The notes: generated by a model not told the origin, from the letters alone. Numbered from the stretch's first letter, positions 1 through 8,690 are shown. The stretch is 64,000 nucleotides of DNA from Agarivorans sp. TSD2052 (GCF_023238625.1 NZ_CP096670.1:609501-673500), one strand, 5' to 3'. Numbers and translations: made by a program.

Positions 1-10
1 AGATGATAAA

Positions 11-346
11 ATGATGGCTAGTCGACTAGTTTACGGTTTGGTTTTGTGGGTGGCTATCGTCAGCCACGTTGATGCTGGGCCAGTTATTGTACAAAAAAGC
101 TCTGACCCAAATAAGGTAGACATTTTTGAGCTAAAAAAAGAATTGTTGCAACAAATACAGTGGCAAGAGCAATTGCGGGCAGACGCCCATTTGCAATGGA
201 TCCGGCAATTACCAGTAGGGTGTATTGTCGCTAGAAATGGCGATTATCAATGTGGTTTAAATTGGTATCGCCCCTATCGTTACCAACAGCAGCAGTTGTA
301 TATTGAGCTCTCTGAGCCAAAAACAAGTCCTCGAATTGAGCAATAG
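11..346 (+). CDS. Small exported protein of unknown function
   Basis: A 111-residue protein that I do not recognise. It opens with a hydrophobic stretch (about residues 5-18) ending in VDA followed by GP, which reads as a signal peptide with cleavage near residue 22, so the mature protein is probably periplasmic. The mature part is rich in Gln, Arg and Tyr, has two Cys (VGCIV and YQCGL) and a Gln-rich patch near the C-terminus (YQQQQLY). The frame is open back to the window edge and no clear Shine-Dalgarno sequence is visible, so the start (position 11, 14, or outside the window) is uncertain. It lies 68 bp upstream of mpl on the same strand. Confidence 0.55.
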   Translation: MMASRLVYGLVLWVAIVSHVDAGPVIVQKSSDPNKVDIFELKKELLQQIQWQEQLRADAHLQWIRQLPVGCIVARNGDYQCGLNWYRPYRYQQQQLYIELSEPKTSPRIEQ

Positions 347-414
347 CCGCTAATTTTTACCGTATTAAGTGCTATCCTAAGCGCTGATTTTTAGTCTCGA
401 AAAATTAGTATTTT

Positions 415-1764
415 ATGCATATTCATATTTTAGGTATTTGTGGCACCTTTATGGGTGGTTTAGCCATGCTGGCTAGAGAGTCTGGCATGCGAGTTACTGG
501 TAGTGATCTCAATGTTTACCCTCCAATGAGCACTCAACTTGAGTCGCTGGGTATCGAGCTGATCCAAGGCTACGATCCGTCCCAGTTAAACCCCGCGCCC
601 GACTTAGTGGTGGTGGGTAATGCAATGAGTAGAGGCAACCCTTGTGTTGAGTATGTTCTTGATAAAGGACTTAAGTATTGTTCGGGACCTGAGTGGTTGA
701 AGCAATTTATTTTGCCGCAGCGCTGGGTATTGGCTGTCGCAGGCACTCACGGTAAAACCACCACCGCCAGTATGTTAGCTTGGATATTAGAAGATAACGG
801 AATGTCTCCTGGTTACCTAATAGGAGGGGTGCCGCGTAACTTTTCTGGTTCGGCCCGCTTAGGTGAAACGCCGTTTTTCGTTGTGGAAGCCGATGAATAC
901 GACAGTGCCTTTTTTGATAAACGTTCTAAGTTTGTTCATTATCAACCAAGAACCTTGGTGCTAAATAACTTAGAGTTCGATCATGCAGACATTTTCGACG
1001 ATCTTGCTGCGATTCAGAAGCAGTTTCACCACTTACTGCGCATTGTTCCCTCTTCAGGAAGAGTGATTGCGCCCAAAGGTAGCTCGGCTATTCAGCAGGT
1101 CTTGACGCAAGGTTGTTGGTCAGATTTGGAGCAAACTGGCGCTGGAGAGGCGTGGCAATGGCATGCCTTGAAGAGCGATTGCAGTGAGCTAAATGTTACG
1201 TTAAATGGAGAGGAACAAGGGCAACTAAGCTGGGGGTTAATCGGTCAGCATAATGCTGAAAATGCATTAATGGCGATAGCTGCGGCTCGACACGTTGGCG
1301 TATTGCCACATTTAGCTATAGAGAGCTTGCAAAAATTTCTTCCGCCTAAGCGTCGTTTAGAATTATTAGCTGAGGTTAATGGTGTGCGGCTATTTGATGA
1401 TTTTGCTCACCATCCAAGCGCTATTAGTAGTACTTTAGCTGGCCTTCGGGCACAAGTCGGCCAACAACGTATTATCGCCATACTCGAAGCGCGTTCTAAC
1501 ACCATGAAAATGGGCGTTCACCAAGACAGATTAGCAGAGAGTTTACAAGCAGCTGACAGGGTGTTTTTGTTTCAACCCGATGAAAAAAATCAATATATAG
1601 CTGATGTTGCCGCTGAACTTAAACAAGCCAAAGTCTGTCAAACGGTAGAGCAAATTGTTGCAGAAGTGCAGCAAATGCTTGAGTTTGGAGATCAAATACT
1701 CGTGATGAGTAATGGTGGCTTTGAGGGGATCCACGCTAAGCTTGGCGCCGTGCTGAAACAATAA
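415..1764 (+). CDS. mpl: UDP-N-acetylmuramate:L-alanyl-gamma-D-glutamyl-meso-diaminopimelate ligase
   Basis: Cytoplasmic Mur-family ligase that joins recycled murein tripeptide to UDP-MurNAc using ATP, returning peptidoglycan fragments to synthesis. The N-terminus (MHIHILGICGTFMGG) carries the nucleotide-binding loop typical of Mpl. The ATP P-loop is GTHGKTTT near residue 110. The central domain has VEADEYDSAFFD and NNLEFDHADIF, and the C-terminal domain has DDFAHHPSAI with an EARSNTMKMG segment. At 449 residues it is the normal length, and the start matches known Mpl N-termini. AnmK at 33.3 kb acts in the same recycling pathway. A strong hairpin follows the stop codon. Confidence 0.97.
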   Translation: MHIHILGICGTFMGGLAMLARESGMRVTGSDLNVYPPMSTQLESLGIELIQGYDPSQLNPAPDLVVVGNAMSRGNPCVEYVLDKGLKYCSGPEWLKQFILPQRWVLAVAGTHGKTTTASMLAWILEDNGMSPGYLIGGVPRNFSGSARLGETPFFVVEADEYDSAFFDKRSKFVHYQPRTLVLNNLEFDHADIFDDLAAIQKQFHHLLRIVPSSGRVIAPKGSSAIQQVLTQGCWSDLEQTGAGEAWQWHALKSDCSELNVTLNGEEQGQLSWGLIGQHNAENALMAIAAARHVGVLPHLAIESLQKFLPPKRRLELLAEVNGVRLFDDFAHHPSAISSTLAGLRAQVGQQRIIAILEARSNTMKMGVHQDRLAESLQAADRVFLFQPDEKNQYIADVAAELKQAKVCQTVEQIVAEVQQMLEFGDQILVMSNGGFEGIHAKLGAVLKQ

Positions 1765-1766
1765 AA

Positions 1767-1790
1767 AAGGGCCGTGAGGCCCTTATTTGT
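1767..1790. terminator. Intrinsic terminator between mpl and the convergent regulator gene
   Basis: The stem AAGGGCC, loop GTGA and GGCCCTT (1767-1784) lies between the convergent ends of mpl and the HapR-like gene. A-rich sequence before the stem and T-rich sequence after it suggest it works in both directions. Confidence 0.8.
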
Positions 1791-1796
1791 ACTGTA

Positions 1797-2414
1797 CTAC
1801 TGGCCCGGTGGGCGTAATAATGAAAGTACAAAGTCGTTAAGGAAGTCAACCACTTCTTGACGCTCAGGACTATCTGGACGATTCATCATTTGAACCGCTA
1901 AGTATAATCCTGCGTTAATTGCTTGCGCCGCTTGAAGGGCATTCAATGCACTGCTAATTTCTTTATTATCGAAACCTGCTTGAATGCTTTCACCAATCTG
2001 TTGATTGATTTTGGCCATTACTGCGCTAAAACGAGGCCAAACATCTTCACGAACCGACGAGCTCCACTCTAACCAAATATGAATGATATCTGAGTTTGTG
2101 TAGGCTAATTCGACCAGTGCAGATAAGTGATGTTGAACGGCAGTGATTGCGTTCTCATCAGAAGGGTAAGTTTGTTCAACTAGACCCAACATGGTTTGCT
2201 CTACTTCAGACAGTACCGCGTCAACCAAGTCTTCGCGGGTATTAAAGTAGTTAAAGGCAGTGGCTACCGATACATTGGCCAATTCAGCAATTTCGGCGTG
2301 ACCGGCACGACCAATACCGCGACGGGCAAAGATTTCAACAGCGCATTGCATAAGTTGTTTACGACGGACTTCCGGCGACAGCCGGGTACGGCGTCTTAGT
2401 GTGCTAGTTTGCAT
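1797..2414 (-). CDS. TetR-family quorum-sensing master regulator of the LuxR/HapR/SmcR type
   Basis: A 205-residue DNA-binding protein. The N-terminal helix-turn-helix domain (residues 9-60) contains RTRLSPEVRRKQLM, FARRGIGRAGHAEIAE and VSVATAFNYFNTREDLV, which track the HapR/LuxR/LitR group of vibrios much more closely than generic TetR proteins. The middle region has IWLEWSSSVREDVWP, a segment also conserved in HapR. In vibrios these proteins switch gene expression at high cell density, and their mRNA is controlled by Qrr small RNAs. The gene is divergent from hpt, an arrangement I recall from vibrios. I see no obvious Qrr-pairing site in the leader. A candidate self-operator lies at 2581-2602. 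Confidence 0.9.
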   Translation of the reverse strand: MQTSTLRRRTRLSPEVRRKQLMQCAVEIFARRGIGRAGHAEIAELANVSVATAFNYFNTREDLVDAVLSEVEQTMLGLVEQTYPSDENAITAVQHHLSALVELAYTNSDIIHIWLEWSSSVREDVWPRFSAVMAKINQQIGESIQAGFDNKEISSALNALQAAQAINAGLYLAVQMMNRPDSPERQEVVDFLNDFVLSLLRPPGQ

Positions 2415-2515
2415 AAGTTATTCTCGCGTTTGTTATTTTAATTGATATTAAAATTATTATTTTTAAGAGGCATTTGTTGCTTACCATTTTAGGTGAAAAT
2501 CATCTAAAATATGGC

Positions 2516-2533
2516 GTTCGCTTAAATGCGAAC
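2516..2533. repeat. Short inverted repeat GTTCGC-N6-GCGAAC
   Basis: A perfect 6-bp dyad with a 6-bp spacer, about 100 bp upstream of the HapR-like start codon. It could be a hairpin in the mRNA leader or a protein site. There is no further evidence. Confidence 0.4.
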
Positions 2534-2580
2534 ATGCAGATACCTTCAATTGAATAATAGTGTATTTACAAGCCAATTAA

Positions 2581-2602
2581 TAGTTACTGATATAAGTAAC
2601 TA
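2581..2602. promoter_or_regulatory. Candidate operator for the HapR/LuxR-type regulator
   Basis: A perfect dyad, TAGTTACT-N6-AGTAACTA, 22 bp in all, in the divergent region between the regulator and hpt. LuxR/HapR sites are about 21-22 bp dyads built on TTATTGATA-like half-sites, and TTACTGATA here differs from that at one base. These regulators commonly repress their own genes. The assignment as an operator is inferred from symmetry, length and position. Confidence 0.5.
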
Positions 2603-2707
2603 ATGATTTTTTTGTTAATGCATTGATATTCTGTATATTTAAGTGTCAATTGACATTCATACTCGGTAACAAATTGCTGATAAAGCAGCTATCAATAGGT
2701 CCAAATT

Positions 2708-3238
2708 ATGAAACATCGCGTAGAAGAAATGATCAGCGAACAAAAAATTGCTGAACGAGTTGCAGAAATAGGCAAAGAAATAAATGCTGCCTATCCTACT
2801 GAACGCAAATTAGTGTTAGTGGGTTTGCTGCGCGGTTCATGTATTTTCCTCTCTGATTTAGCGCGTAGAATCGACTGTAAACTGACGCTCGACTTTATGA
2901 CTGTCTCTAGCTATGGCAGCAGTATGGTCAGTACGCGTGATGTCCGAGTACTTAAGGATCTAGATGATGATATCAAAGGCTGTGATGTCATCATCGTTGA
3001 AGATATCATCGACACGGGTAACACCTTATGCAAAGTGAGAGAGATGCTAAGTTTAAGAGAGCCTAATAGCGTGGCTATCTGTACGTTATTAGATAAACCC
3101 TCACGTCGAGAAGTCGAAGTGCCAGTAGATTGGGTCGGTTTTAGTATTCCTGATGAGTTCGTTATTGGTTATGGACTTGATTTTGACCAGTACTACCGCA
3201 ATCTACCTTATGTAGGCAAAGTGATACCGCTGGATTAA
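2708..3238 (+). CDS. hpt: Hypoxanthine phosphoribosyltransferase
   Basis: Cytoplasmic purine-salvage enzyme that converts hypoxanthine (and guanine less well) with PRPP into IMP or GMP. The PRPP-binding signature [14 protein letters not shown] is near residues 93-106. [11 protein letters not shown] and MTVSSYGSS, which form the substrate pocket and flexible loop, come earlier. [13 protein letters not shown] near the C-terminus is typical of the family. At 176 residues it is the usual length. It is monocistronic, with its own terminator 12 bp after the stop, and diverges from the HapR-like gene. Confidence 0.97.
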   Translation: MKHRVEEMISEQKIAERVAEIGKEINAAYPTERKLVLVGLLRGSCIFLSDLARRIDCKLTLDFMTVSSYGSSMVSTRDVRVLKDLDDDIKGCDVIIVEDIIDTGNTLCKVREMLSLREPNSVAICTLLDKPSRREVEVPVDWVGFSIPDEFVIGYGLDFDQYYRNLPYVGKVIPLD

Positions 3239-3249
3239 GCGGATATAAC

Positions 3250-3273
3250 TGGGCCTAAGGGCCCATTTTTTTT
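3250..3273 (+). terminator. Intrinsic terminator after hpt
   Basis: Stem TGGGCC, loop TAAG, GGCCCA, followed by a run of eight T. This is a textbook factor-independent terminator. Confidence 0.93.
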
Positions 3274-3294
3274 CTTTCAATTAAAGTTGTGATT

Positions 3295-4212
3295 ATGCAG
3301 GCGTTATTAATACAAGGTTTACAAAAAACCTATGCTGGCGGTGTGCAAGCTGTAAAAGGGTTCGATTTAGTGGTCGAGCAAGGAGACTTCTTTGCATTGC
3401 TAGGGCCAAACGGGGCTGGCAAATCAACCACTATTGGGATAATTACTTCCTTGGTCAACAAGTCTGCGGGCAGTGTTAAAATCTTTGGTCATGATATTGA
3501 CCAAGAATTAGAAGCCGCCAAGTCTTTTGTGGGTTTGGTTCCTCAAGAATTTAACTTTAACCAATTTGAAACAGTGTTGCAGATCGTAGTCAATCAAGCC
3601 GGCTATTACGGTGTTCCTCGCGCTTTAGCTATGCAGCGAGCTGAAAAGTACTTATCTCAGTTAGATTTATGGGAAAAGCGCAATGCCCGTGCTCGCGAGT
3701 TATCAGGAGGCATGAAACGGCGTTTGATGATCGCCCGCGCACTCATGCATGAACCTAAGTTGCTGATACTGGATGAACCTACCGCTGGTGTCGATATCGA
3801 GTTGCGTCGTTCAATGTGGGCATTTCTGAAGCAGCTAAATACCCAGGGAATTACTATCATTCTCACCACTCACTACCTTGAAGAAGCAGAAATGCTATGT
3901 CGTAATATTGGTATCATTGATAAGGGTGAGCTGGTCGAAAACACGTCTATGAAGCGGCTATTATCAACCCTTAATTTGGAGACTTTTATTTTTGATATAG
4001 AGAGTCGGCATCAGGCCCTAATTTTAGATGGTTTCGTTTCTCGCTTGGTAGATGACCATACCTTAGAAGTCGATGTAGAGAAAAGTCAGAGCTTAAATAA
4101 GGTGTTTCGTCTGCTAGATGAAGCTGGGGTATCAGTTCGTAGTATGCGTAATAAGGCTAATCGTTTGGAAGAGTTGTTTGTCACTTTAGTCGCCAAGGGA
4201 AGAAAAGCATGA
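3295..4212 (+). CDS. yadG: ABC transporter ATP-binding protein, YadG type
   Basis: ATPase subunit of an ABC-2 exporter. Walker A is GPNGAGKST near residue 40, the Q-loop is VPQEF, the signature is LSGGMKRR, Walker B is LLILDEP followed by TAGVD, and the switch His is in TTHYLEEAE. The sequence follows E. coli YadG closely along its length. A GTG six bases upstream (3289) is also possible, but AAAG at 3283-3286 is better spaced for the ATG at 3295. It overlaps the permease gene by 4 bp (ATGA). The substrate of the YadGH pair is not established. Confidence 0.92.
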   Translation: MQALLIQGLQKTYAGGVQAVKGFDLVVEQGDFFALLGPNGAGKSTTIGIITSLVNKSAGSVKIFGHDIDQELEAAKSFVGLVPQEFNFNQFETVLQIVVNQAGYYGVPRALAMQRAEKYLSQLDLWEKRNARARELSGGMKRRLMIARALMHEPKLLILDEPTAGVDIELRRSMWAFLKQLNTQGITIILTTHYLEEAEMLCRNIGIIDKGELVENTSMKRLLSTLNLETFIFDIESRHQALILDGFVSRLVDDHTLEVDVEKSQSLNKVFRLLDEAGVSVRSMRNKANRLEELFVTLVAKGRKA

Positions 4213-4982
4213 AACTAGCCTTATACACTACCGCGCTTAGCAGCATTCTAACTAAAGAAATTATTCGGTTTGGCAGAATTTGGGTGCAAACATTGGTGCC
4301 GCCGGTTATCACTATGAGTTTATATTTTGTTATTTTCGGTAACTTAATTGGTTCTCGTATCGGTGAAATGGGTGGCTATAGTTATATGCAATTTATCGTC
4401 CCGGGATTAATTATGATGTCGGTGATTACTAACTCCTATTCCAATGTTGCATCATCATTTTTTAGCTGTAAGTTTCAGCGAAATATTGAAGAGCTACTAG
4501 TCGCCCCGGTCCCTAACTACATTATTATTCTGGGCTTTGTGGGTGGAGGGGTAGCGCGCGGTTTGTCGGTGGGCTTTATTGTTACCATGGTATCGCTATT
4601 TTTTGTTCCCTTACAGCTGCATAGCATTGCTGTGATTGTTTTAACGGTGTTTCTCACTTCCGTATTATTTGCACTAGGCGGTTTAATTAATGCCATTTAT
4701 GCCAATACCTTCGATGATATTAGCATTATACCGACCTTTATTTTGACCCCTTTAACTTACTTGGGAGGGGTGTTTTACTCTATCAGCTTACTACCCGATT
4801 TTTGGCAGGGGGTATCGCAGATTAATCCCATTGTTTATATGGTTAATGCATTTCGTTTTGGTTTTTTAGGCATCAGTGATGTGTCTTTATGGTTTTCCTT
4901 TAGCATGATTTTGGGTTTTATTGTGCTGCTATATAGTTGGGCATTTATTTTAATTAAGCGTGGTTATGGGTTGAGATCATAA
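4209..4982 (+). CDS. yadH: ABC-2 type transporter permease, YadH type
   Basis: Inner-membrane partner of the YadG ATPase. The 257-residue protein has about six hydrophobic helices, and it contains the ABC-2 permease region with FQRNIEELLVAPVPN (the cytoplasmic loop that contacts the ATPase) and FILTPLTYLGGVFYS. The start overlaps yadG by 4 bp, and the stop shares one base with the next start, so translation of the three genes is probably coupled. Length and motifs match E. coli YadH. Transported substrate unknown. Confidence 0.92.
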   Translation: MKLALYTTALSSILTKEIIRFGRIWVQTLVPPVITMSLYFVIFGNLIGSRIGEMGGYSYMQFIVPGLIMMSVITNSYSNVASSFFSCKFQRNIEELLVAPVPNYIIILGFVGGGVARGLSVGFIVTMVSLFFVPLQLHSIAVIVLTVFLTSVLFALGGLINAIYANTFDDISIIPTFILTPLTYLGGVFYSISLLPDFWQGVSQINPIVYMVNAFRFGFLGISDVSLWFSFSMILGFIVLLYSWAFILIKRGYGLRS

Positions 4983-5656
4983 TGGAAGGTAACTCACGCA
5001 GCGTTAGTTCTAATCAACAAGGTGTTCATGAAAAACTTGAAAAGGTGGTATTGCGTCACCTAAACGAGCCTTTTCAAAAGCCTTATCAGCAGCATACTTT
5101 AGATGCATTTAGGCAGCTTGAGAAACAAGTTTCAGTGCTGGGACGGCCAATTGTTTTAGATTCCTGCTGCGGTACCGGGCTAAGTACTGCGGCCTTGGCT
5201 CTCCTTCACCCAGAAGCGGTCGTGATTGGTTTAGATAAATCAGCTCACCGCTTAACCAAGCATCATGCTCATTTTGATCAGGAAGGGCAAAACTACCAAT
5301 TATTACAGGTGGACCTGAATGATTTTTGGCGTTTAGCTTGTGACGCTGGCTGGCAACCTAGTCATCACTATGTGTTGTACCCAAATCCATGGCCTAAGTC
5401 TCGTCATTTACAGCGACGTTGGCATGGTAGTGCGGTATTCCCTTATATGATAAAACTAGGTGGGCAGTTAGAGTTACGCAGTAATTGGTCAACTTACCTA
5501 GAAGAGTTTCAAATTGCATTGCGCTTAGCTGGCCATACTAGCCAGCTAAATCAGTACCACAGTGATAATCCGATTACCGCCTTTGAGCGTAAATATCTCA
5601 ACAGCGGCCAGCAGCTTTGGCAGCTGCGTAGCTACTTAAGGCAATTCGTTGGCTAG
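4982..5656 (+). CDS. TrmB-like SAM-dependent methyltransferase
   Basis: A 224-residue Rossmann-fold methyltransferase. LDSCCGTGLST (about residues 59-69) is the SAM-binding motif I, VIGLDKS is motif II, and YPNPWPK followed by RHLQRRW is the segment diagnostic of tRNA (guanine-N7) methyltransferases of the TrmB type. The C-terminus has ITAFERKYLNSGQQLW, also TrmB-like. It is more divergent than a housekeeping TrmB and sits behind an ABC exporter with a 1-bp overlap (TAATG), so it may be a paralogue with a different substrate. Whether it modifies tRNA cannot be decided here. Its stop codon overlaps that of the convergent gene (CTAG). Confidence 0.8.
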   Translation: MEGNSRSVSSNQQGVHEKLEKVVLRHLNEPFQKPYQQHTLDAFRQLEKQVSVLGRPIVLDSCCGTGLSTAALALLHPEAVVIGLDKSAHRLTKHHAHFDQEGQNYQLLQVDLNDFWRLACDAGWQPSHHYVLYPNPWPKSRHLQRRWHGSAVFPYMIKLGGQLELRSNWSTYLEEFQIALRLAGHTSQLNQYHSDNPITAFERKYLNSGQQLWQLRSYLRQFVG

Positions 5657-6486
5657 TGTTTGGTGTTTTGTTGCTCTAGGTGAGCGATCCCTGCATCAAA
5701 TAGCTGATATAAGCCCTCTAATACATTACTGGCCTGTTGAAAGTAGTCACTCACTGAAATAGAAGGCTGCGGCTTATTGATCAACTCGACTTCAATGGTA
5801 GTCAGTAGTTGCTCTAATAATGACTGATATGCAGAGTCTTGTGGCACAAATACATGGGCAAAATGATTAAGTGATTTGGCGTCAATTTGACCTATTTTAT
5901 TATGCAAGAAAGCCAGCCGTATCCTCTCAACACTGGTACTCTTTTTAGCCGCAGCTAAGCCTGAGCCCAAGGCTCTAACCTGGCCTATAGACTCCGCAGT
6001 CTCTAGCAGCTCATGCCACAGGAAGTCGATATTTTTGTGTTGTTTACTTAAGCTCGACAAGCTGTAAAAAGTGGCTAAATCTTGGGCCAAGAACAGAAGG
6101 TTTTTAATCATCAAGCTGTGTTGGGCGATGTTGTTTTCAAGGTTATTACTGCGCCAGTTTTGTTGTAAACGTGGCCAATGTTGATGAAAACTGTCCCAGC
6201 GAGCTTGCTGGCAAATAAATCGATTTTCGGTGAGGCTATGCTGACAACGATGTATATGCTGTTGCTGGCGCTCTAATTCGGCGTTGGATTGTTTATCACC
6301 ATTGAGTATGGCTGAACTGAGCCCTCGGTGTTTTTGTAGTGCTACCACCAGATCTTTTAACAATTTTAAGGCCGCTAAGCCTGCGTATTGCTGGGCGTTT
6401 TGGCGCTTTGTTATGAGCAGTGAAATGCAGGCTCCAATAATGATCAAGCTTACAATACAGGCGGCGATTATGGCACTGGTATTCAT
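5653..6486 (-). CDS. Membrane-anchored protein with a nitrate/nitrite-sensor-like (NIT) domain
   Basis: A 277-residue protein with one N-terminal transmembrane helix (about residues 5-26), followed by a helical region. LVVALQKHRGLSSAILNGD near residue 46 resembles the opening helix of the NIT sensor domain, and IGQVRALGSGLAAAKK near residue 166 resembles a later conserved helix. There is no signalling output domain, so it probably acts through a partner. The chemoreceptor gene ends 1 bp upstream of its start, which points to that receptor as the partner. The ligand is unknown, and NIT assignment by eye is moderate. Confidence 0.65.
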   Translation of the reverse strand: MNTSAIIAACIVSLIIIGACISLLITKRQNAQQYAGLAALKLLKDLVVALQKHRGLSSAILNGDKQSNAELERQQQHIHRCQHSLTENRFICQQARWDSFHQHWPRLQQNWRSNNLENNIAQHSLMIKNLLFLAQDLATFYSLSSLSKQHKNIDFLWHELLETAESIGQVRALGSGLAAAKKSTSVERIRLAFLHNKIGQIDAKSLNHFAHVFVPQDSAYQSLLEQLLTTIEVELINKPQPSISVSDYFQQASNVLEGLYQLFDAGIAHLEQQNTKH

Positions 6487-6487
6487 A

Positions 6488-7579
6488 TCAAGCTCCTTGC
6501 TGGCTTAACACACTGAGGTGCTTGGCAATATGGGCGCTTTGCTCTGCGCTCTCGGTGTTGCTACGAGCAGAATCTGCTACTTGGTTGATATGAGCCGATA
6601 GTTCGATTGTGGCTGCATGTTGTTGTTCGCTATTGCAGGCAATGATTTCTGTTTGTGCTTGTAACTCATGGTTTTTATTATAAATCGCCCCCAGTTGTTG
6701 ATGAGAGTGATCAACCGTAGCTTGAATTTGCTGAGCTTGATTGGTGAGTTGGGTGATTTGTTCTACGACTTGATTAATGCTGGTTTGTACGTCTTTCATA
6801 CTATTGCTGATTTCATTGGCTGATTGTCGGCTTCGATTGGCAAGGTCTCTTACTTCGTTAGCCACAATGGCGAAGCCTCGCCCGTGCTCGCCAGCTCTTG
6901 CTGCTTCTATGGAGGCATTTAGGGCCAGCAGGTTGGTTTGCTCGGCTATCTCTTCAATGGTTTTCGAAATGCCACTGACAGAATGAGATTTTTGATGTAG
7001 CAAGGTGACCTGCTCGAGGCTGGCTTGCCCTTTAACCAACATCTCGGTGGTGACTTCTAGGGCCGCTGCTGTTGCTTGCTGCCCTTGTTCTGAAAATTGC
7101 TTGGCTTCAGAGCTAGCTTGCGCAACATTTTTTACTTGTTCTGCAACGTCTTTGATACTTTCGCTCATTTCAACTACGGCACTTGCCGATGCTTGGCTTG
7201 CATCGGCTTGCTGAATAGCTCCGCTAGCAACCGATTGTGCTTGTAGAGATAATTCTTTTGAACAATGGTTAATTTCGTCTAATGCATCTTGTTGTTGTAA
7301 TACCTTTCGTTGTTGCAGCTTGAGTATGTCTAATTGTTGGTGACGGGTATCTTGAAAAAAATAAGCGGCGAGGCCCTTAGTGTGCACTCGTTCGGGCTGT
7401 TGCACTTGTTTGAGTAGTAAATTGATAATGTACAGGCTAACAATGGTCAGACTTATACTTAAGCAAGTTAGGGCAACTGCATTGATGTAGTCATGCTTGT
7501 GAGTGTTTAGCAAGCTTAAACAAATCAGTGCTAGGTAACTCATCACTAATGTACTAAATATTGCGGAGGCTTTGCGCAT
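6488..7579 (-). CDS. Methyl-accepting chemotaxis protein with minimal sensory region
   Basis: A 363-residue chemoreceptor. The N-terminus is two transmembrane helices (about 8-26 and 33-55) joined by a loop of only a few residues, so there is no periplasmic ligand domain and I see no clear HAMP domain. The cytoplasmic coiled coil contains the invariant hairpin tip, [20 protein letters not shown] then [21 protein letters not shown], which binds CheA and CheW. As it lacks its own sensor, the adjacent NIT-like and small membrane proteins may do the sensing. It lies in the middle of a three-gene operon with gaps of 17 and 1 bp. Confidence 0.93.
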   Translation of the reverse strand: MRKASAIFSTLVMSYLALICLSLLNTHKHDYINAVALTCLSISLTIVSLYIINLLLKQVQQPERVHTKGLAAYFFQDTRHQQLDILKLQQRKVLQQQDALDEINHCSKELSLQAQSVASGAIQQADASQASASAVVEMSESIKDVAEQVKNVAQASSEAKQFSEQGQQATAAALEVTTEMLVKGQASLEQVTLLHQKSHSVSGISKTIEEIAEQTNLLALNASIEAARAGEHGRGFAIVANEVRDLANRSRQSANEISNSMKDVQTSINQVVEQITQLTNQAQQIQATVDHSHQQLGAIYNKNHELQAQTEIIACNSEQQHAATIELSAHINQVADSARSNTESAEQSAHIAKHLSVLSQQGA

Positions 7580-7596
7580 ATCCGCTCCTTGTGGTC

Positions 7597-8112
7597 TTAA
7601 TGGCTATCATGTTTTCCTATAGCTAAAGCAAGGACCGTTCCCTTTTGATATTTTTGTTTAAAAGGTGAGCAAGGGGCATGTTGGCAGAGCATTAACATAT
7701 GCTGGTGGTGATAACGCAGCATAGACAGCTGAAAACACCCTTTTAGGGCTTGCCAGTGCAGCATTAGATCATCTAGCTGTTGGTTTGGCTGGTAGTTGAT
7801 TTGAGCATTCAACAAAACCAATATTTCGTCAATTTGCTCCTTGGTACTTTCGAGTTCGGCGGGCGAGAATAAAGGGTCGCCAAGTTTCTGGGCCTGCAAT
7901 CGCCAATGTCTGCGTAATATCTGGCTAAGTGACTTTAGTAATTGGTTTTGCTCTAAGTATTGTTGATTATCAACACGGCGATGTGCTTTCACTATAGCCG
8001 GAATAGGCATTAGCGCTAATAACAGTAGACCGAAAAAAATCAGGTATAAGCTCAGCACGACTACACTCCTGTGCGAGAAGTTAAATACACCTTTGAACAA
8101 AGCAAAAAACAA
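7597..8112 (-). CDS. Small membrane-anchored protein upstream of the chemoreceptor
   Basis: A 171-residue protein that I do not recognise. It has a single transmembrane helix (about residues 18-40) and a mostly helical, His- and Gln-rich outer region with [10 protein letters not shown] and three Cys in the last third (one in LKGCF, two in LCQHAPC). It is the first gene of the operon with the chemoreceptor and NIT-like genes, 17 bp before the chemoreceptor. By position it could be a second sensory subunit; this is inference only. Confidence 0.6.
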   Translation of the reverse strand: MFFALFKGVFNFSHRSVVVLSLYLIFFGLLLLALMPIPAIVKAHRRVDNQQYLEQNQLLKSLSQILRRHWRLQAQKLGDPLFSPAELESTKEQIDEILVLLNAQINYQPNQQLDDLMLHWQALKGCFQLSMLRYHHQHMLMLCQHAPCSPFKQKYQKGTVLALAIGKHDSH

Positions 8113-8253
8113 ACCACTACCTTGCTAAAGCAGTAATTAAGGTCATTTAGGGGGGGCTTAATACACACTTGTTAAGCAAGCGTGTTAAATTTATGTGTCG
8201 ACTGTTAAAAACACAGGTGTTGAGAGGGATAAAGATGAGTGAAAATAAAATGA

Positions 8254-8272
8254 GCGCGCCAAATTGGTGCGC
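8254..8272 (-). terminator. Probable terminator after panD
   Basis: Stem GCGCGCCAA/TTGGTGCGC with one internal mismatch and a very short loop, lying 28 bp beyond the panD stop. Read on the minus strand it is followed by T-rich sequence (CATTTTATTTTC). Confidence 0.65.
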
Positions 8273-8299
8273 CCTGGGATCTCCTGCACTATTTTGGGC

Positions 8300-8680
8300 T
8301 TAAGCCAATTGAACAGGGATATCTTTGCTGGTTCTCACTACATCATTGTGTTGATTTAAGTAAACCAGCGACGGTTTGTGTGCTGCTGCTTGCTCACTAT
8401 TGAGGCCTACATAAGCACAAATAATGACTCTATCTCCTACTGCTGCACGGCGTGCTGCTGCGCCATTGACTGAAATGATTTTTGAGCCTCGCTCTCCTGA
8501 AATAGCATAGGTAGAGAAACGTTCACCATTTTCAATGTTATAGATATCGATTTTCTCGTATTCGATAATACCGGCTAGGTCTAGAATATCTTGGTCGATT
8601 GCACAGGAACCTTCGTAGTTCAATTCTGCATGGGTAACACGGGCTTGGTGTAGCTTGCCTTTAAGCATAGTGGTTTGCAT
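8300..8680 (-). CDS. panD: Aspartate 1-decarboxylase
   Basis: Pyruvoyl enzyme that decarboxylates L-aspartate to beta-alanine for pantothenate synthesis. The proenzyme self-cleaves between Gly24 and Ser25, visible here in NYEGSC, to make the pyruvoyl group. [24 protein letters not shown] and the C-terminal IPVQ are family landmarks. I place the start at 8680 because the product is then 126 residues, puts the cleaved Gly-Ser at 24-25 as in E. coli, and has AGAGAAA as ribosome binding site. An in-frame start at 8704 would add 8 residues and overlap panC. It is last in the panB-panC-panD unit. Confidence 0.96.
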   Translation of the reverse strand: MQTTMLKGKLHQARVTHAELNYEGSCAIDQDILDLAGIIEYEKIDIYNIENGERFSTYAISGERGSKIISVNGAAARRAAVGDRVIICAYVGLNSEQAAAHKPSLVYLNQHNDVVRTSKDIPVQLA

Positions 8681-8690
8681 CAGTTTCTCT

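Noticed and set aside
2415-2707. Qrr small-RNA pairing site in the HapR-like leader
   Set aside because: I looked for a match to the conserved Qrr pairing sequence and saw only short partial similarity.
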